Part shown: piece after piece, positions 42,634 to 54,288 of the stretch
Position numbering within the stretch: the first letter of the stretch is position 1
Layout: each line of letters opens with the position of its first letter
Notes under the pieces: model-generated
The model's input: only the letters and a program-made list of their open reading frames with translations
What the model was told of the DNA's origin: nothing
Database searches by the model: none
Position numbers and translations under genes: made by a program
Assembly (NCBI RefSeq): GCF_009707705.1
Contig: NZ_WLYX01000001.1
Coordinates: forward strand, 1,798,001 to 1,862,000
DNA length: 64,000 nt
Direction: 5' to 3'
Source of the DNA: Paludibacterium denitrificans
Lineage (GTDB): Bacteria; Pseudomonadota; Gammaproteobacteria; Burkholderiales; Chromobacteriaceae

Positions 42634-43922
42634 ATGACACAAGAGATGACACATACCCGGTCTTACTATGCCGCTTCGGCCAACCCTGCTGCACCGCGAC
42701 CAGCCCTGCAGGGTAGCCATCAGGCGGATGTCTGTGTGGTTGGTGCTGGTTTTACCGGGCTTTCCACCGCCTTGCATCTGGCCGAGCAAGGCATGCGCGT
42801 TATCGTGCTGGAGGCGGCCAAGGTGGGCTGGGGGGCCTCCGGGCGTAACGGCGGACAGATCGTCAATAGTTACAGCCGTGACATGGATGTGATCAAAAGA
42901 AGACATGGCGAGGCGGCGGCGCGGGCCTTGGGCGACATGGCTTTTGAAGGTGCGCGCATCATCCGTGAGCGTGTGGCCAAGTACGGGATTCAGTGTGATC
43001 TGAAAGATGGCAATGTCTTTGCCGCGTTCACCGCCAAGCAGATGCAGGAGCTGGAGACGAAAAAGGCGCTGTGGGAGCGTTATGGTCACACCGGGCTGGA
43101 GCTGGTAGACCGTGCCGGTATGGCGCGGATTGTCAGCTCCGACCAGTATCAGGGGGCGTTGCTCGATCACTGGGGTGGACACTTGCATCCGCTCAATCTG
43201 GCCTTGGGCGAGGCGGCGGCGTTCGAGTCGCTGGGCGGGCAGATTTTCGAGCAGTCGGCGGTGCTGCGTATCGACAGGCGGGAGCCTGCGGTGGTGTATA
43301 CCGCCGAAGGGCAGGTGACGGCGCGCTTTGTGGTGCTGGCTTAAGCAATGCCTATCTGGGCAATCTGGTGCCGGAGTTGGCCGAAAAAAGCCTGCCGTGC
43401 GGCACGCAGGTGATTACCACCGAACCGCTACCGGCGGAGGTGGCGCAGGCGCTGCTGCCGGGTGGTTACTGCATTGAAGATTGCAACTTCCTGCTGGATT
43501 ACTACCGGCTGACGGCAGACAACCGCTTGCTGTATGGCGGCGGCACGGTGTACGGCGCGCGTGATCCGCATGACATCAAGCAACTGATCCGCCCGAAGAT
43601 GCTGAAAACCTTTCCGCAGCTGGCGGACGTCAAGATTGATTTCGCCCGGACCGGCAATTTCTCGCTGACGTTGACGCGTCTGCCGCAGGCCGGACGGCTG
43701 GGGTCCAACATCTACTATTCGCAAGGGTGTAGCGGCCATGGCGTGACCTATACCCATCTGGCCGGGCGCTTGTTGGCCGAGGCGATCAGTGGCCAGAGCC
43801 AGCGTTTCGACGCCTTTGCCAGCCTGCCGCACTATCCGTTCCCGGGCGGACGGTTATTCCGCGTGCCGATGCTGACGTTGGGCGCGTGGTGGTATGGCGT
43901 GCGCGACCGGCTGGGGGTCTAG
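42634..43922 (+). CDS. FAD-dependent amine oxidoreductase (PuuB-like)
   Basis: This DAO-fold flavoprotein of about 429 residues is like gamma-glutamylputrescine oxidase. The FAD site is VCVVGAGFTGLSTALHLAEQG, then VGWGASGRNGGQIVNSYSRD. WGGHLHPLNLALGEA, GNAYLGNLVPELAEKSLPCGTQVITTEPL and IYYSQGCSGHGVTYTHLAGRLLAEAI also match PuuB/OrdL. An in-frame stop at 43341 lies in GCTTAAGC (43339-43346), where GCCGGC would read VVLAGNAYLG. GAGAGGAG precedes the ATG. No other putrescine genes are adjacent. Confidence 0.9.
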
Positions 43923-43963
43923 CGCGGTCAAGTAAAAGGTTTTGTGTCCTCTGTGCTCATTCT

Positions 43964-43992
43964 GGCGCGACCGTGGTCGCGCCATTTTTTTC
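43964..43992 (+). terminator. Terminator after the oxidoreductase gene
   Basis: GGCGCGACC and GGTCGCGCC form a stem followed by ATTTTTTTC. Confidence 0.9.
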
Positions 43993-44124
43993 GTTGTATT
44001 GCCGCAGAGGGGCTGGCTTACATTTGTTCATGATTGCCCATGGTGGCCACACAGTTGCTTTACGCCTGCTGGCGATACTGACTTCACCGCAGCAACAGGG
44101 CTGCTGATCACGTGGAGAATGAAC

Positions 44125-44430
44125 ATGGCAACACAGGTAAAGTGGCTGGGCGTGCTGGCTTTGGGGCTGTCGATGCTGGCGCAGGCCGCGCCGTGGCAAC
44201 CGGTGGCAACTCCGCAAACGCGTATTGCACAGGGTGTCCGGCAAGGGCAGCTGACGCGGCCGGAGGCGCAGCGCCTGCGTCAGGAGCACCGGCAGCTGCA
44301 TCATGAAGCGCGGGTATTCCGCGCCGATGGCCATCTCAGCCCATGGGAACGGGCCCAGTTGCGCCATGACCGGCGGCATTTTCAGCACGACCTCTATCGG
44401 GCGCGGCATAACGCGCGCTGGCGTGGCTGA
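44125..44430 (+). CDS. Small exported protein of unknown function
   Basis: This intact protein of about 101 residues has a signal peptide (MATQVKWLGVLALGLSMLAQA). A charged helical domain follows: RIAQGVRQGQLTRPEAQRLR, then ARVFRADGHLSPWERAQLRH. The two 'G-x-L-T/S-x-x-E' segments repeat, and the D-x-D/N-G-x-L pattern recalls EF-hand-like or CpxP-like helical hairpins. Similar small proteins are widespread in Betaproteobacteria but their role is not known to me. GGAG at 44114-44117 supports ATG 44125 over ATG 44119. Confidence 0.75.
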   Translation: MATQVKWLGVLALGLSMLAQAAPWQPVATPQTRIAQGVRQGQLTRPEAQRLRQEHRQLHHEARVFRADGHLSPWERAQLRHDRRHFQHDLYRARHNARWRG

Positions 44431-44491
44431 GTGCTGGCGCCACAACGACAACGGGCCGTCGATGACGGCCCGCTGGTGGTGATGGCAGAGC

Positions 44492-44931
44492 TCAGGCCGC
44501 CATGAAACGTGCCAGCGGCGTGTGACTCCAGTCCACGCTGTCGAGCAGGTTTTTGACGATCAGGCCCAGTTCGGTATCGCCTTCAATCACCAGTTTGCGG
44601 TTGAAGAACAGCGTGTCCGGGTCTTCTTCGCGCCGCATCATGCGGGCAAAGTCCACTAGGTTGGCCGAAAGCCGCAGGTCTGGCGCGCCGTGACCGCCAT
44701 CCAGAGTAAAGCGCTGGGCGTTGGCGGCAAATTGCAATTGCAAGTCGGCGTCACGCACCTCGACGGCGAAACGCTTGCCGTCCAGCAGGCTCATGTCGGC
44801 TTAAGCAGGATGCCACGCTGTACCAGTTGGTTGAGGGCGGTGACCAGCGCCCAGGACGGTGGCGTGCTGGGCAGGCGGCGTACCAGCGTGGCCAGCAGCG
44901 GTGGCAAGGTAAAGTCAGAACGGTTCATCAT
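44492..44931 (-). CDS. ubiT: Ubiquinone biosynthesis accessory factor UbiT (SCP2 domain)
   Basis: This lipid-binding protein of about 146 residues serves O2-independent ubiquinone synthesis and is homologous to YhbT. The N-terminal helix is PPLLATLVRRLPSTPP; the SCP2 domain includes GKRFAVEVRDADLQLQF, DLRLSANLVDFARMM and DPDTLFFNRKLVIEGDTELGL. A break at 44799-44806 (GCTTAAGC) sits where GCCGGC gives RGILPADMSLLDG. ATGATG at 44926-44931 overlaps the ubiV stop. Together with ubiV and ubiU it forms the complete anaerobic hydroxylation set. Confidence 0.92.
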
Positions 44932-45853
44932 GCTTCTCCCATGGCACGGATGCTTAAGCGGTGCCGTGCCAGTAGCCGTCAATCAGCTTGCCGGGCGCCA
45001 CGCTGGCCAGTTGCGGCAGGACATCTTCCGGTTGTTGGATGCCTTGCAGTACCTGATGGAAAGCCTGCACCACGGCGGCGGTATCCTGCCATTGCGGGCT
45101 GATGCGCACGGCGGTGATGCCCATGTCGGCCATGTCGTCCAGATGTGCCAGCAAGGTGCTGCAACCATCGGACAAGGTCTGGATGCCGTTGATGGTGAGG
45201 GAAGGCTTGCGCTTCGCGCGTGGCCAGCGTCATGCCGTCCGGATGGTCCAGGGCAGCGGAACTGGCAGTCGTCCTTGTTAAGGTTGTAGTGGCGGGCGGT
45301 AAAGCAGCGCGCGGAGAACGCCAAGGGTAGCTTGCCCCGTGCAAACACCTCGGTTTCGATGGCCAGCCCTTGTGCCCGGCTGGCACCCAGCACTTCGGCC
45401 AACAGCGTGCGCGGCATTTCCACTGGCGGTAGCCAGCGATAGGCGCCGAGCGAGTGCATCAGCGCCAGCGTTTCGGCGTTGTAGATATTGAGTGTGCTGC
45501 TTCGGCGACAAACGGCAGGTGCTGCTCATGGGCCAGCCGCACAGCGCCCAGATCGTTGGCTTCGAGGTGCAGCGTGCCTTGCTCGATCAGCTTGCGCAGG
45601 CGTTTGAGATCGGATTCGCTCTCGATCAGTGCCGGCTGGCGAGCACGACTCTCTTGCCCTGATCGGCCAGCTCCTGAGCGATGGCCAGCCAGTCGGCGGT
45701 GCGCAATTGCTGGCGGCGCGAGCACACCACTTCACCCAGATACACCGTGTCCACCGGCCAGTCGGCCACTTCACGATAAAAACGGAACATTTCCTCCTTC
45801 GGCCAGAAAAACAGGACCGGGCCGAGCGCGAGGTTAATAGCATGTGCAGTCAT
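44928..45853 (-). CDS. ubiV: Anaerobic ubiquinone hydroxylase component UbiV (U32 family)
   Basis: This 4Fe-4S U32 protein of about 300 residues pairs with UbiU to hydroxylate ubiquinone precursors without O2. The start [21 protein letters not shown] matches Ubi[27 protein letters not shown] and an end of KLIDGYWHG plus TAGI carry the cluster cysteines and family tail. Breaks are at 45629 (CCCGG), 45499-45506 (GCTTCGGC), 45248 (CCAGG), 45215 and 44952-44959 (GCTTAAGC for HGTAGIRAMGEA). It overlaps ubiT at ATGATG and lies 32 bases after ubiU. Confidence 0.92.
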
Positions 45854-45885
45854 GATGATTTCTTCCGGCAGAAAGGTGGCGCGGG

Positions 45886-46901
45886 TTATTTCCACGGCCG
45901 GTTGTAGGCGCCCAGCGTTTGCTGCTGGCCTTCTGCCAGCTTGCCCAGCGCCTGTTGCCAGAGCGGTTGTACGTTGAAGTGCTGGGCATCGCGCGCGGCG
46001 CTGTCCAGTGGCGGCGCGCAGGGTGCGGGTGACTTGCGCCACATAGGCCGGGCTGCGCTGGCGGCCTTCTACCTTGATGGCGGACACGCCGATTTCGATC
46101 AGTTGCGGCAGCATGGTCAGCACGTTCAGGCTGGTGGGCTCTTCCAGTGCGTAATAGGTGTCGCCTTCAACTTCGAAGCGGCCTTTGCACAAGGTGGGAT
46201 AGCGGCTTCGTCACCGTGGTACTGGTCGATCAGGATGCCGTTGAGGCGGGCGTTGAGCGAGCTGGCGCCCTGTTCCCAGCGCACGTGTTTGGCGGGTGAG
46301 CAGACGCCGTGGGTATTGGGGGATTCGCCGGTGGCGTAGCTGGACAGCAGGCAGCGGCCTTCCACCATCACGCACAGGCTGCCAAAGCCGAAGACTTCGA
46401 TTTCCACTGGCGTGTGTTCGATGACGTTTTTCACTTGCGCCAGCGTCAGCACGCGCGGCAGCACCACGCGCTGGATGCCGAACAGCTGGTGTGCCAGATT
46501 CACGGCTTCGTAATTGGTGGCGGAGCTTTGCACCGACATGTGCAGGCGCAGTTGCGGATGGCGGCGCCCCTGGCGTAAGCCATCAGGCCAAGGTCGGCCA
46601 GAATGACGGCATCCACGCCCAGATCGGCCGCTTCGTCCACCGCGCGTTGCCAGCGGCTGATATCGCCGCCCTGAGCATAGGTATTGATGGCCATCAGCAC
46701 CTTGCGTCCGCGCTCGTGGGCGTAGCGGATGCCGGTGCGGGCGGTGGTGTCGTCGAAATTGAGCCCGGCAAAGTTGCGGGCGTTGGTGTCGTTTTTCAGG
46801 CCGAGGTAGACGGTGTCGGCACCGTTATCCACCGCAGCCTTGAGTGCAGGCAGGCTACCTGCCGGGCACACCAGTTCCGGCACGGTTCGGGAGGCTAGCA
46901 T
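45886..46901 (-). CDS. ubiU: Anaerobic ubiquinone hydroxylase component UbiU (U32 family)
   Basis: This is the partner of UbiV, about 338 residues. [85 protein letters not shown] and [12 protein letters not shown] follow E. coli YhbU closely, with all four cluster cysteines. The end is [10 protein letters not shown]. Breaks: 46567 (CCAGG with extra Gs), 46202 (GCCGGC shortened to GCCGC) and 46005 (CCTGG with an insert). The start could be ATG 46901 or, in the same frame, near 46961; the shorter fits the family better. Confidence 0.92.
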
Positions 46902-47018
46902 GGCAATAAGGCCTAGTAGGGAAAATGCGCCGACAGTAGCAGCTTCATCTTCCCGAGCCATTGTTTTGTATCAAGTTTCGGCCAACCTCGCCGGTGTGGC
47001 TGGCCCGCCCGCCGTCAG

Positions 47019-47399
47019 TCAGAGCGGCCAGACCAGCTTGGTTTTGGCCACCAGCACGATGTAGCTCACCACCAGTAGCGCGGCCGCACAGGCGACCAGC
47101 TGCACGGTGCGCGTCTTGCCGCGTTTGAGCGCCACGGTGCCCAGCCCGATATACAGCAGCAAGGCGCCAATCTTGGCCAGAATCCACGGCGTTTGCAGCA
47201 CGGCCCAGTGGCCGAGCCACAGCAGGCCGAGCGCGCAACTGAGCAGCAAGGTATCGATCACATGCGGCAGAATGCGCAGCGGTCGCCACGCCAGTTTTTC
47301 TGGCCGTAGCCATAGCAGCAGGCCACGCAGGGTAAACAGCAGGATGGACAGGTAGGCAAAGCCCATGTGGGCGTGTTTGAGCATGGGATAACTGAGCAT
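47019..47399 (-). CDS. SirB2-family membrane protein
   Basis: This intact protein of about 126 residues has four membrane helices: KHAHMGFAYLSILLFTLRGLLLWL, RILPHVIDTLLLSCALGLLWLG, WILAKIGALLLYIGLGTVAL and VACAAALLVVSYIVLVA. KHAHMG and RxLPHxxDTxLL are SirB2 signatures. The function is unknown; Salmonella SirB2 was named as an invasion regulator. Starts at 47453, 47399 and 47384 are all possible; 47399 is chosen to fit the family length. Confidence 0.85.
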   Translation of the reverse strand: MLSYPMLKHAHMGFAYLSILLFTLRGLLLWLRPEKLAWRPLRILPHVIDTLLLSCALGLLWLGHWAVLQTPWILAKIGALLLYIGLGTVALKRGKTRTVQLVACAAALLVVSYIVLVAKTKLVWPL

Positions 47400-47503
47400 G
47401 GGGGTGACCTTGAGTGTGTAAGGGGTGGTGACGGTTATTGTTTGCCATGACAATGGGTAGCCGATGATACACTGACGTCCTGTCTTGCTTCCTTGTTCCC
47501 GAC

Positions 47504-50500
47504 ATGCTGTTTCTTTATCAGTCCAACCGGCTGGAGCAACTGGGTCAACTGCTCACCGGCATGGTCCGCACGTTGCCGTTGTCCGACCCGTTTGCGCCGG
47601 AAACCATCATCGTGCAAAGCCGTGGCATGGGGCGCTGGATTACCCTGCAGTTGGCCGAACAGGCCGGTATTGCCGCGAACATGGATTTTGTCCTGCTTAA
47701 CGGCTTTTGCCGGCGGCTGATGCAAAAAGTGATGCCGGATTTACCGCGTAAATCCGGCTTCTCGCCGGAAGTGCTCACCGGCGCCTGATGGCGCTGCTGC
47801 CGCAGCTTGAGGGCGAACCGTTTACCCCGCTGCGCCGCTATCTGGAAGGTGGTGAAACCGCCTGTTTCGAACTGGTAAGTCAAGATCGCCGATATTTTTG
47901 ACCAGTATCTGGTGTTCCGCCCGGACTGGATTCGCGCCTGGGAAGGGCAGCCTGCTCGATCTGGGCGATGACGAAGCCGGCAGGCGGCGCTGTGGCGGCA
48001 ACTGGCCGCGCAGGATGCCAGCCGCCACCGCGTGCGCATGCTGGACGAATTCTTCAGCCAACTGACCCCGCAACACCTGCCGGAACGCATCACCCTGTTT
48101 GGCATTGCCAGCCTGGCGCCGATGTATCTGGCCATGGTCAAAAGGTTGGCCGAACTCACCGACGTTTGCCTGTTCACCCTCAACCCGTGCGAAGCCTACT
48201 GGGGCGACATTGTCGATAGCCGACGCAAGCTGCGCCTGCGCGAGCAGGGCGATTTGTTTGCCAGCGAAGGCCATCCGCTGCTCGCTTCGCTGGGCAAACA
48301 GGGGCGCGACTTTTTCGAACTGATCGCGGCCGATAGCGAACTGGACGCCCGCACCGGCTTTGCCGAACCGGTCGGCAACAGCCTGCTGGCGCGTTTGCAG
48401 CGCGACATCCTGCAACTGAACGACCCGCAGGCCGCGCCGCAAGCGTTGGCGCCGGATGATGATTCGGTGGAAATCCACGCCAGCCATGGCCCGATGCGCG
48501 AGCTGGAAGTGCTGAAAGACCGCCTGCTGGCGCGCTTTGCCGCCGACCCGACTCTCACCCCGGCCGACATCGCCGTGCTGACGCCGGACATCAACGCCTA
48601 CGCGCCGTATATCGACGCCGTGTTTGGTAAGCGCGAACAGGTGCCCAATATTCCGTACAGCATTGCCGACCGGCGCGTGGAGCGCGAAGAACCATTGTTG
48701 GCCAGCGTTGCCAACGTGCTGGATCTGGTCGATTCGCGCTTTGCCGCCGATGCCGTGCTGGCGTTGCTGGATACCCCGGCGCTGCTCGAACGCTTTGGCC
48801 TTGGCGCTGACGACGTGCCGTTTATCCAGCAGTGGGTGCGCGACACCGGTATCCGCTGGGGACGCGACGCGGCACACAAGGCCGCGCTTGGCTTGCCTAC
48901 CGATCCGCTGTTTACCTGGCGCTGGGGCCTGGATCGGCTGCTGCTGGGCAGCGTGCTGCTTCGGCGGCGCTGGCCGGGCAGGGCAGTCCGCTGTTTGCTT
49001 AAACTTGTTACCGGCGGCTGGTGCGCAGGGCGGGTTGGCCGAAACACTGGCACGCTTTGCCAGCTTGTATGGCGCGCTTGAGCAACTGGCGCACGATTGG
49101 GCCGTGCCCGCCACGCCTAACACTGTGGGCGCAGCGCCTGTTGGGTGCCATCGAAACGCTGTATGTCGCCGGGGACGAGCACGAGGCGGCGCTGGCGGTA
49201 TTGCGTGAAGCGTTGGCCGAACTGGCTTAGCGATGCACAACTGGCGGCGTTTGAGCAGCCGGTGGCGCTGCCCGTGGTGCGCGACTGGCTCAGCCGCCGC
49301 CTGACGCTGGCCTCGCCCAGCGGCTTTTTGTCCGGTGGCGTTACCTTCTGCGCCATGGTGCCGATGCGCTCGATCCCGTTCCGCCTGCTGTGCCTGATCG
49401 GCATGAACGACGGCGCCTATCCGCGTGACGAGCGCCCGGTCAGCTTTGATCTGGTGGCGCGTCACCCGCGGCGGGGCGACCGCTCGCGCCGCTTCGACGA
49501 CCGCTACCTGTTTCTGGAGGCCATCCTGTCGGCCCGCCAGACGTTGTACCTGTCGTACGTCGGCCAGTCGGCGCGCAGCAACGAACCGTTGCCACCGTCG
49601 CCATTGCTCTCCGAATTGCTCGATACCTTTGCCGCCATGAGCGGCGGCGATGTCAGCGCCCGGCTGGTGGTGCGCCATCCGCTGCAACCGTTTGCCCCCG
49701 CGTGTTACGACGGCCGCGCGCCGCAACTGGCCAGCTTCGAGCCGACCTTTGCCGCCGCGCTGGCACAGCCGCCCGCCAGCCCGGCGCCGTTTGCCGTGCC
49801 ACTGCCGACGCGGGCCGCCAGCGGCGTGGTCAATTTGCATGATTTCATCCGCTTCTGGAAAAACCCGGTGCGCGCGTGGTTGGCCGAACGGCTGGCCATC
49901 CGCCTGATCGGCAGCGACGACGAGCTGCCGGTGCGCGAGCCGTTTGCGCTGGAGCGCGAGGCGCGGCAGGACGTGCGGCGGCAGTTGCTGGAGGCCATGT
50001 TGCATCGCCAGCCGCTGGCACCGGTGCAACAACGGCTGGTGGGCGCCGGGCTGCTGCCGCTTACCGCGCTCGGCCTGGCTCGACGACGAGATGGCGGTCA
50101 GCGCCCGATTTGCCGCGCGTCTGCTTCGGCGGCGTTGCGCGACGACACCCTGCCGCCGCAACCGGTGACGCTGACGCTGGCCGGGCTGACGCTAACCGGC
50201 GAGCTGACCGGGTTGCGGCCACAAGGCTGGTTGAGCGTGGTGCCGCGCATGATGAACGCCAGCGAGCGTATCGAACTGTGGCTGACCCATCTGATCCTGT
50301 GCGCCACCCGCCCCGCCGGGGTCGATTGCAGCAGCGTGCTGTGCCACGAAGGCGGCAATCTGACGTTGACTGACGAACCTGCGGCGGCCGAGCTGCTGAC
50401 GCCATGGCTGGTGCGCTGGCAACAGGGCCAAGACCAGCCGTTGCCGTTTTTTGGCCGCACCAGCTGGGCCTATGCCGAAGCGCTGGCCGCCGCGCCGGAT

Positions 50501-50694
50501 CTGCCACAGCAGGCGTTGCAACAGGCGCAGTCCAAGTGGGATCCGGCCTTTCTGCCGGACGGCAGCATGGCACAAAAAGACGAGCGATTGCGCTGGCGTT
50601 TCGCCATCAGGCGCCGCTGGACGACCCGTTGTTTGCCCTGTTGGCCGAAACCCTGCTGCTGCCGTTGGCCCAGCGTTTAGGAGCCAGCGCATGA
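47504..50694 (+). CDS. recC: Exodeoxyribonuclease V subunit gamma (RecC)
   Basis: RecC is the Chi-recognising subunit of the RecBCD helicase-nuclease, about 1060 residues. FLYQSNRLEQLGQLLTGMVR, ETIIVQSRGMGRWITLQLAEQ, RITLFGIASLAPMYL, REQVPNIPYSIADRRV, TFCAMVPMRSIPFRLLCLIGMNDGAYPR and DDRYLFLEAILSAR are RecC hallmarks. Breaks include 47777 (CCGG for CCTGG, LTWRLM), about 47887, 47976, about 49000, about 49090, 49225-49231 (GCTTAGC) and about 50078. Five or more uptake-like motifs lie inside. The stop overlaps the recB start (ATGA), so the pair is coupled. Confidence 0.94.
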
Positions 50695-53600
50695 GTATGC
50701 CTGCCGCCCAACCTCTGGACGCCTTGCAGTGCCCGCTGTCCGGCGTCAACCTGATCGAAGCCTCGGCTGGCACCGGTAAAACCTGGACCATTGCCGCGCT
50801 CTACCTGCGGCTGTTGCTGGAAGCCGCCAGCGGCGAGCCGCCGACGGTAGACCAGATTCTGGTGGTGACCTACACCAAGGCCGCCACGGCCGAACTGCGC
50901 GACCGGCTGCGTCAGCGGTTGGCCGAATTTGCCCGTGTGCTGGATGGTGAACTCGCTTAAGCGACGCCTTCTTGCAGGCGCTGGCACAGCGTTTCCCGGC
51001 TGGCCAGCCGCGCGAGCTGGCGCGTCAGCGCCTGACCGCCGCCATCACCGGTTTTGACGCCGCCGCCATCTACACCATCCACGGCTTTTGCCAGCGTGTG
51101 CTGACCGATGCTGCCTTTGAAAGCGGCCAGACCTTTGCCGCCGAACTGGTGACCGACGACGAGCGCCGCCTGAGCGAAGCGGTAGACGATTTCTGGCGGC
51201 GGCGTGTGGTAACCGACCCGCTGCTGGCGCGCGTGCTGGCCGAGTCGGGCGACACGCCGGATGGCTGGCTGGCGGACATCCGGCCGCATCTGGCCAAATC
51301 CTATCTGCGGTTTTCCAGCCCGGCGCCCGGTGTACTGGAGCAGGCCCGGGCGCAGGTCACGGCCGCCCTGGCAAAGGTTGGCCGAAAACCCGGCACAGTT
51401 GACGACCGCCGCGGAGTTGTTGCTCACGACCCAAGGCTTCAAGGCCAATATCTATGGTCCGGCCACGCTGGCCCGGCTGATCGACAGTTTGCAAACCTTG
51501 CTGGCGGCGCCGGACACCGTGCCGGTGCTGTCCAGTCATGAGCGCAAGCTGCTGGACAAGTGGCGGCCGGGCACTCTGGCGCGCGGCATGAAAAAAGGTA
51601 CGACGGCGCCCGAGCATCCGTTGTTCGAGCGGGTGGAACAGTGGCTGACGGCGTGGGATGCGTACCTCAGTGCCGTGGCGCACGCGGTGGCGCGGCTCAA
51701 GCTGGAATTGATCGACTGGGTCAACGCCGAGCTGGCGCGGCGCCGGGTGAGCGAGCGCACGCGCAGTTTCGACGATCTGCTGACCGATCTGGCCGCCGCG
51801 CTGGAGCACCCGGACACCGGCCAGCTGCTGGTCAATCACGTGGCGCGCACCTTCCGCGTGGCGCTGATCGACGAGTTTCAGGATACCGACCCCACCCAGT
51901 ACGGCATTTTCCGGCGCTGCTTCATTCAGCGACCGGCGGCTGAGGCCATACCGGTGTTTCTGGTGGGCGATCCCAAGCAGGCGATTTACAGCTTCCGCGG
52001 TGCCGATATCTTTGCCTATCTACAAGCGCGCGACGATGCCCGGCACCATTACACGCTGGATACCAACCGCCGCTCCGATGCGCCGCTGGTGGCCAGCGTC
52101 AATGCGCTGTTTGCCCGCCCGCTGCCGTTTGTGCTGAAAGATATCGACTACCAGCCGGTGCAGGCCAGCCCGTCTTCCGGTGCGCAGCTGGAGATCGACG
52201 ATGACGTGGCGCCGTTCAGTTTTCAGGCCCTGACGTTTGACAGTGACAAACCGGCGAGCAAACAGTTGGCCGGTGATCTGGCCGCCGAGAGCACCGCCAA
52301 CGAAATCGCCCGCCTACTGCAGCTGGCGCAACAGCAGCGAGCCTCCATCGTCCAGCACGGGCAGCGCCGCGCGCTGAACGGCGGCGACATCGCCGTGCTG
52401 GTGTCTACGCACCGGCAGGGCGACCGCATCCGTCAGGCACTGGCGGCGCGTGCGGTGCCAAGCGTGGCGTTGACGCAGGAAAGCGTGTTTGCCAGCCGCG
52501 AAGCGGGCGAGTTGCTGGCCGTGCTGCGAGCCTGGGCGGAGCCGAGCAGCGATGGCTGCGGCGCGCGCTGGTAACCGAGTTGATGGGGCTGAACGCCGCC
52601 GAACTGTGCGCACAGGTGGAAGATGAAAGCGCCCGGGAACACCGCCTGCTGACCAATGCCGCCGATCACCAGCGCTGGCTGGAACACGGCTTCATGGCGG
52701 CGTGGCGTCATTTCTTTGCCCGCGCACAGTTGGCCGAACGGCTGTTGCCGCTACCGGATGGCGAGCGGCGGCTGACCAACCTGTCGCATCTGGCCGAGTT
52801 GATTCAGCAAGAAAGCGAACAGCGGCAAGGCATGGCACCGCTGTTGAGCTGGTTGGAAAGCAAGGTCGCCCGGCCGCCCAGCGGTGAGGACGCGGTACTG
52901 CGGCTGGAAAGCGATGCGCAGCTGGTGAAGATCGTTACCCTGCACACCTCCAAGGGCCTGCAATACCCGGTGGTGTTCTGCCCGTTTCTGTGGGATGGCG
53001 CGCTGGAGCGGCGTGACACCGCCTTCTGGCGCTACCACGACGAGCAAGACCAATCCGGCTGACGCCGGAAGTACTGGCCGATGCCAGCGTGCGCGAACAG
53101 GCGCGGACCGAAACGTTGGCCGAAAAACTGCGCCTGCTGTACGTGGCGCTGACGCGGGCGCAATACCGCCAATATGTGGCGTGGGGCTGGGTCAAGGACA
53201 TGCAGACGGCAGCCTTGTCGTGGCTGCTGCATGGCGAGCAGGCGAGCACCTTGCCGCAACTGGAAGAACTGGAGCTAAGTGCCGCCGATATCGGGCGCGG
53301 GGTGCAGCAGTTTGTGCACAAACAGCACGGCGCTGCCGGTTTGCTGGCGGCGGATGCCAGCCTCAATCCGCTGCCCTCGCTGGCGCACACCCGGACTTAT
53401 GCGGCGCAGCGCTTCGAACGGCCGTTGTATACGCCGTGGCGGGTGAGCAGTTTCAGTGCGCTCACCAGCCGCCTGCATGGCGCGGCACAGGCCGAGCGGC
53501 CGGATCACGACCGGCTGGGGCCGGAAGAAACCGCTACCATGGCCGAGTCTGGCGTGCCGGATCGTTATGCTTTCCCGCGTGGCAGCCGCGCCGGTACCTG

Positions 53601-54267
53601 TCTGCACGCCATGTTCGAGCGGCTGGATTTTGCCGCCAATGAACACACCATCGCCCAGGTGGTAAGCGACATGCTGGCCAGCCACGGTTTTGCGGAACAC
53701 TGGCAGTTAAGCGGCGGTCGATCTGGTTACCTCCACGTTGCACGCCGAGCTGGATGCTGGCGTGCGGCTGGCCGATGTGGCCCCGGGCAAACGGCTGGTG
53801 GAGCTGGAGTTCACCTTACCGGTGCAGCGGCTGGAACTGAAAGCGCTGATTGCCGTGCTGACCGATCCGGCCCATGGTCTGGCCGAGCCGCTGCGGGCCG
53901 CCGCCCGCCAGCTCGATTTTGCCAGCGTGCAGGGCTATCTCAAGGGCTTCATCGATCTGGTGTTCGAGGCGGACGGACGCTTGTATCTGGTGGATTACAA
54001 ATCCAATCACCTCGGCTCACGGCCGGAGGATTACCATCGTGCGGCGCTGGACGCCTCGATGGCCAAAGAACATTACTATTTGCAGGCACTGATCTATTGC
54101 GTGGCGCTAAAGCGCTATTTCCGGGCGCGCGGCGTGGCGTTCGGCCAACGTTTTGCCGGGGTGCGCTATCTCTACCTGCGCGGCATCGGCCGGGCGATCA
54201 CGGCATTTGGGCCGCGCGCCCCAGTGACGCCTTGCTGGAAGCGCTGGATCGGGTGTTTGGCAGTTGA
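50691..54267 (+). CDS. recB: Exodeoxyribonuclease V subunit beta (RecB)
   Basis: RecB is the 3'-5' helicase and nuclease subunit, about 1190 residues. The ATP site is LIEASAGTGKTWTIAALYLRLL. The UvrD-type motifs VVTYTKAATAELRDRLRQ, LIDEFQDTDPTQYGIF, FLVGDPKQAIYSFRGADIF, YTLDTNRRSDAPLV, IVTLHTSKGLQYPVVF and LLYVALTRAQ are in order. The C-terminal nuclease shows GFIDLVF then LYLVDYKSNHLG with catalytic Asp and Lys. Breaks: 50955-50962 (GCTTAAGC), about 51380, about 52555, 53055 (CCCGG), 53705-53711 (GTTAAGC) and about 54215. Confidence 0.95.
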
Positions 54268-54288
54268 AACATTATTACGGGGAACGGC

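Noticed and set aside
47822-50161. 779-residue open frame antisense to recC
   Set aside because: Low-complexity Arg/Gln-rich shadow of recC with no recognisable domain.
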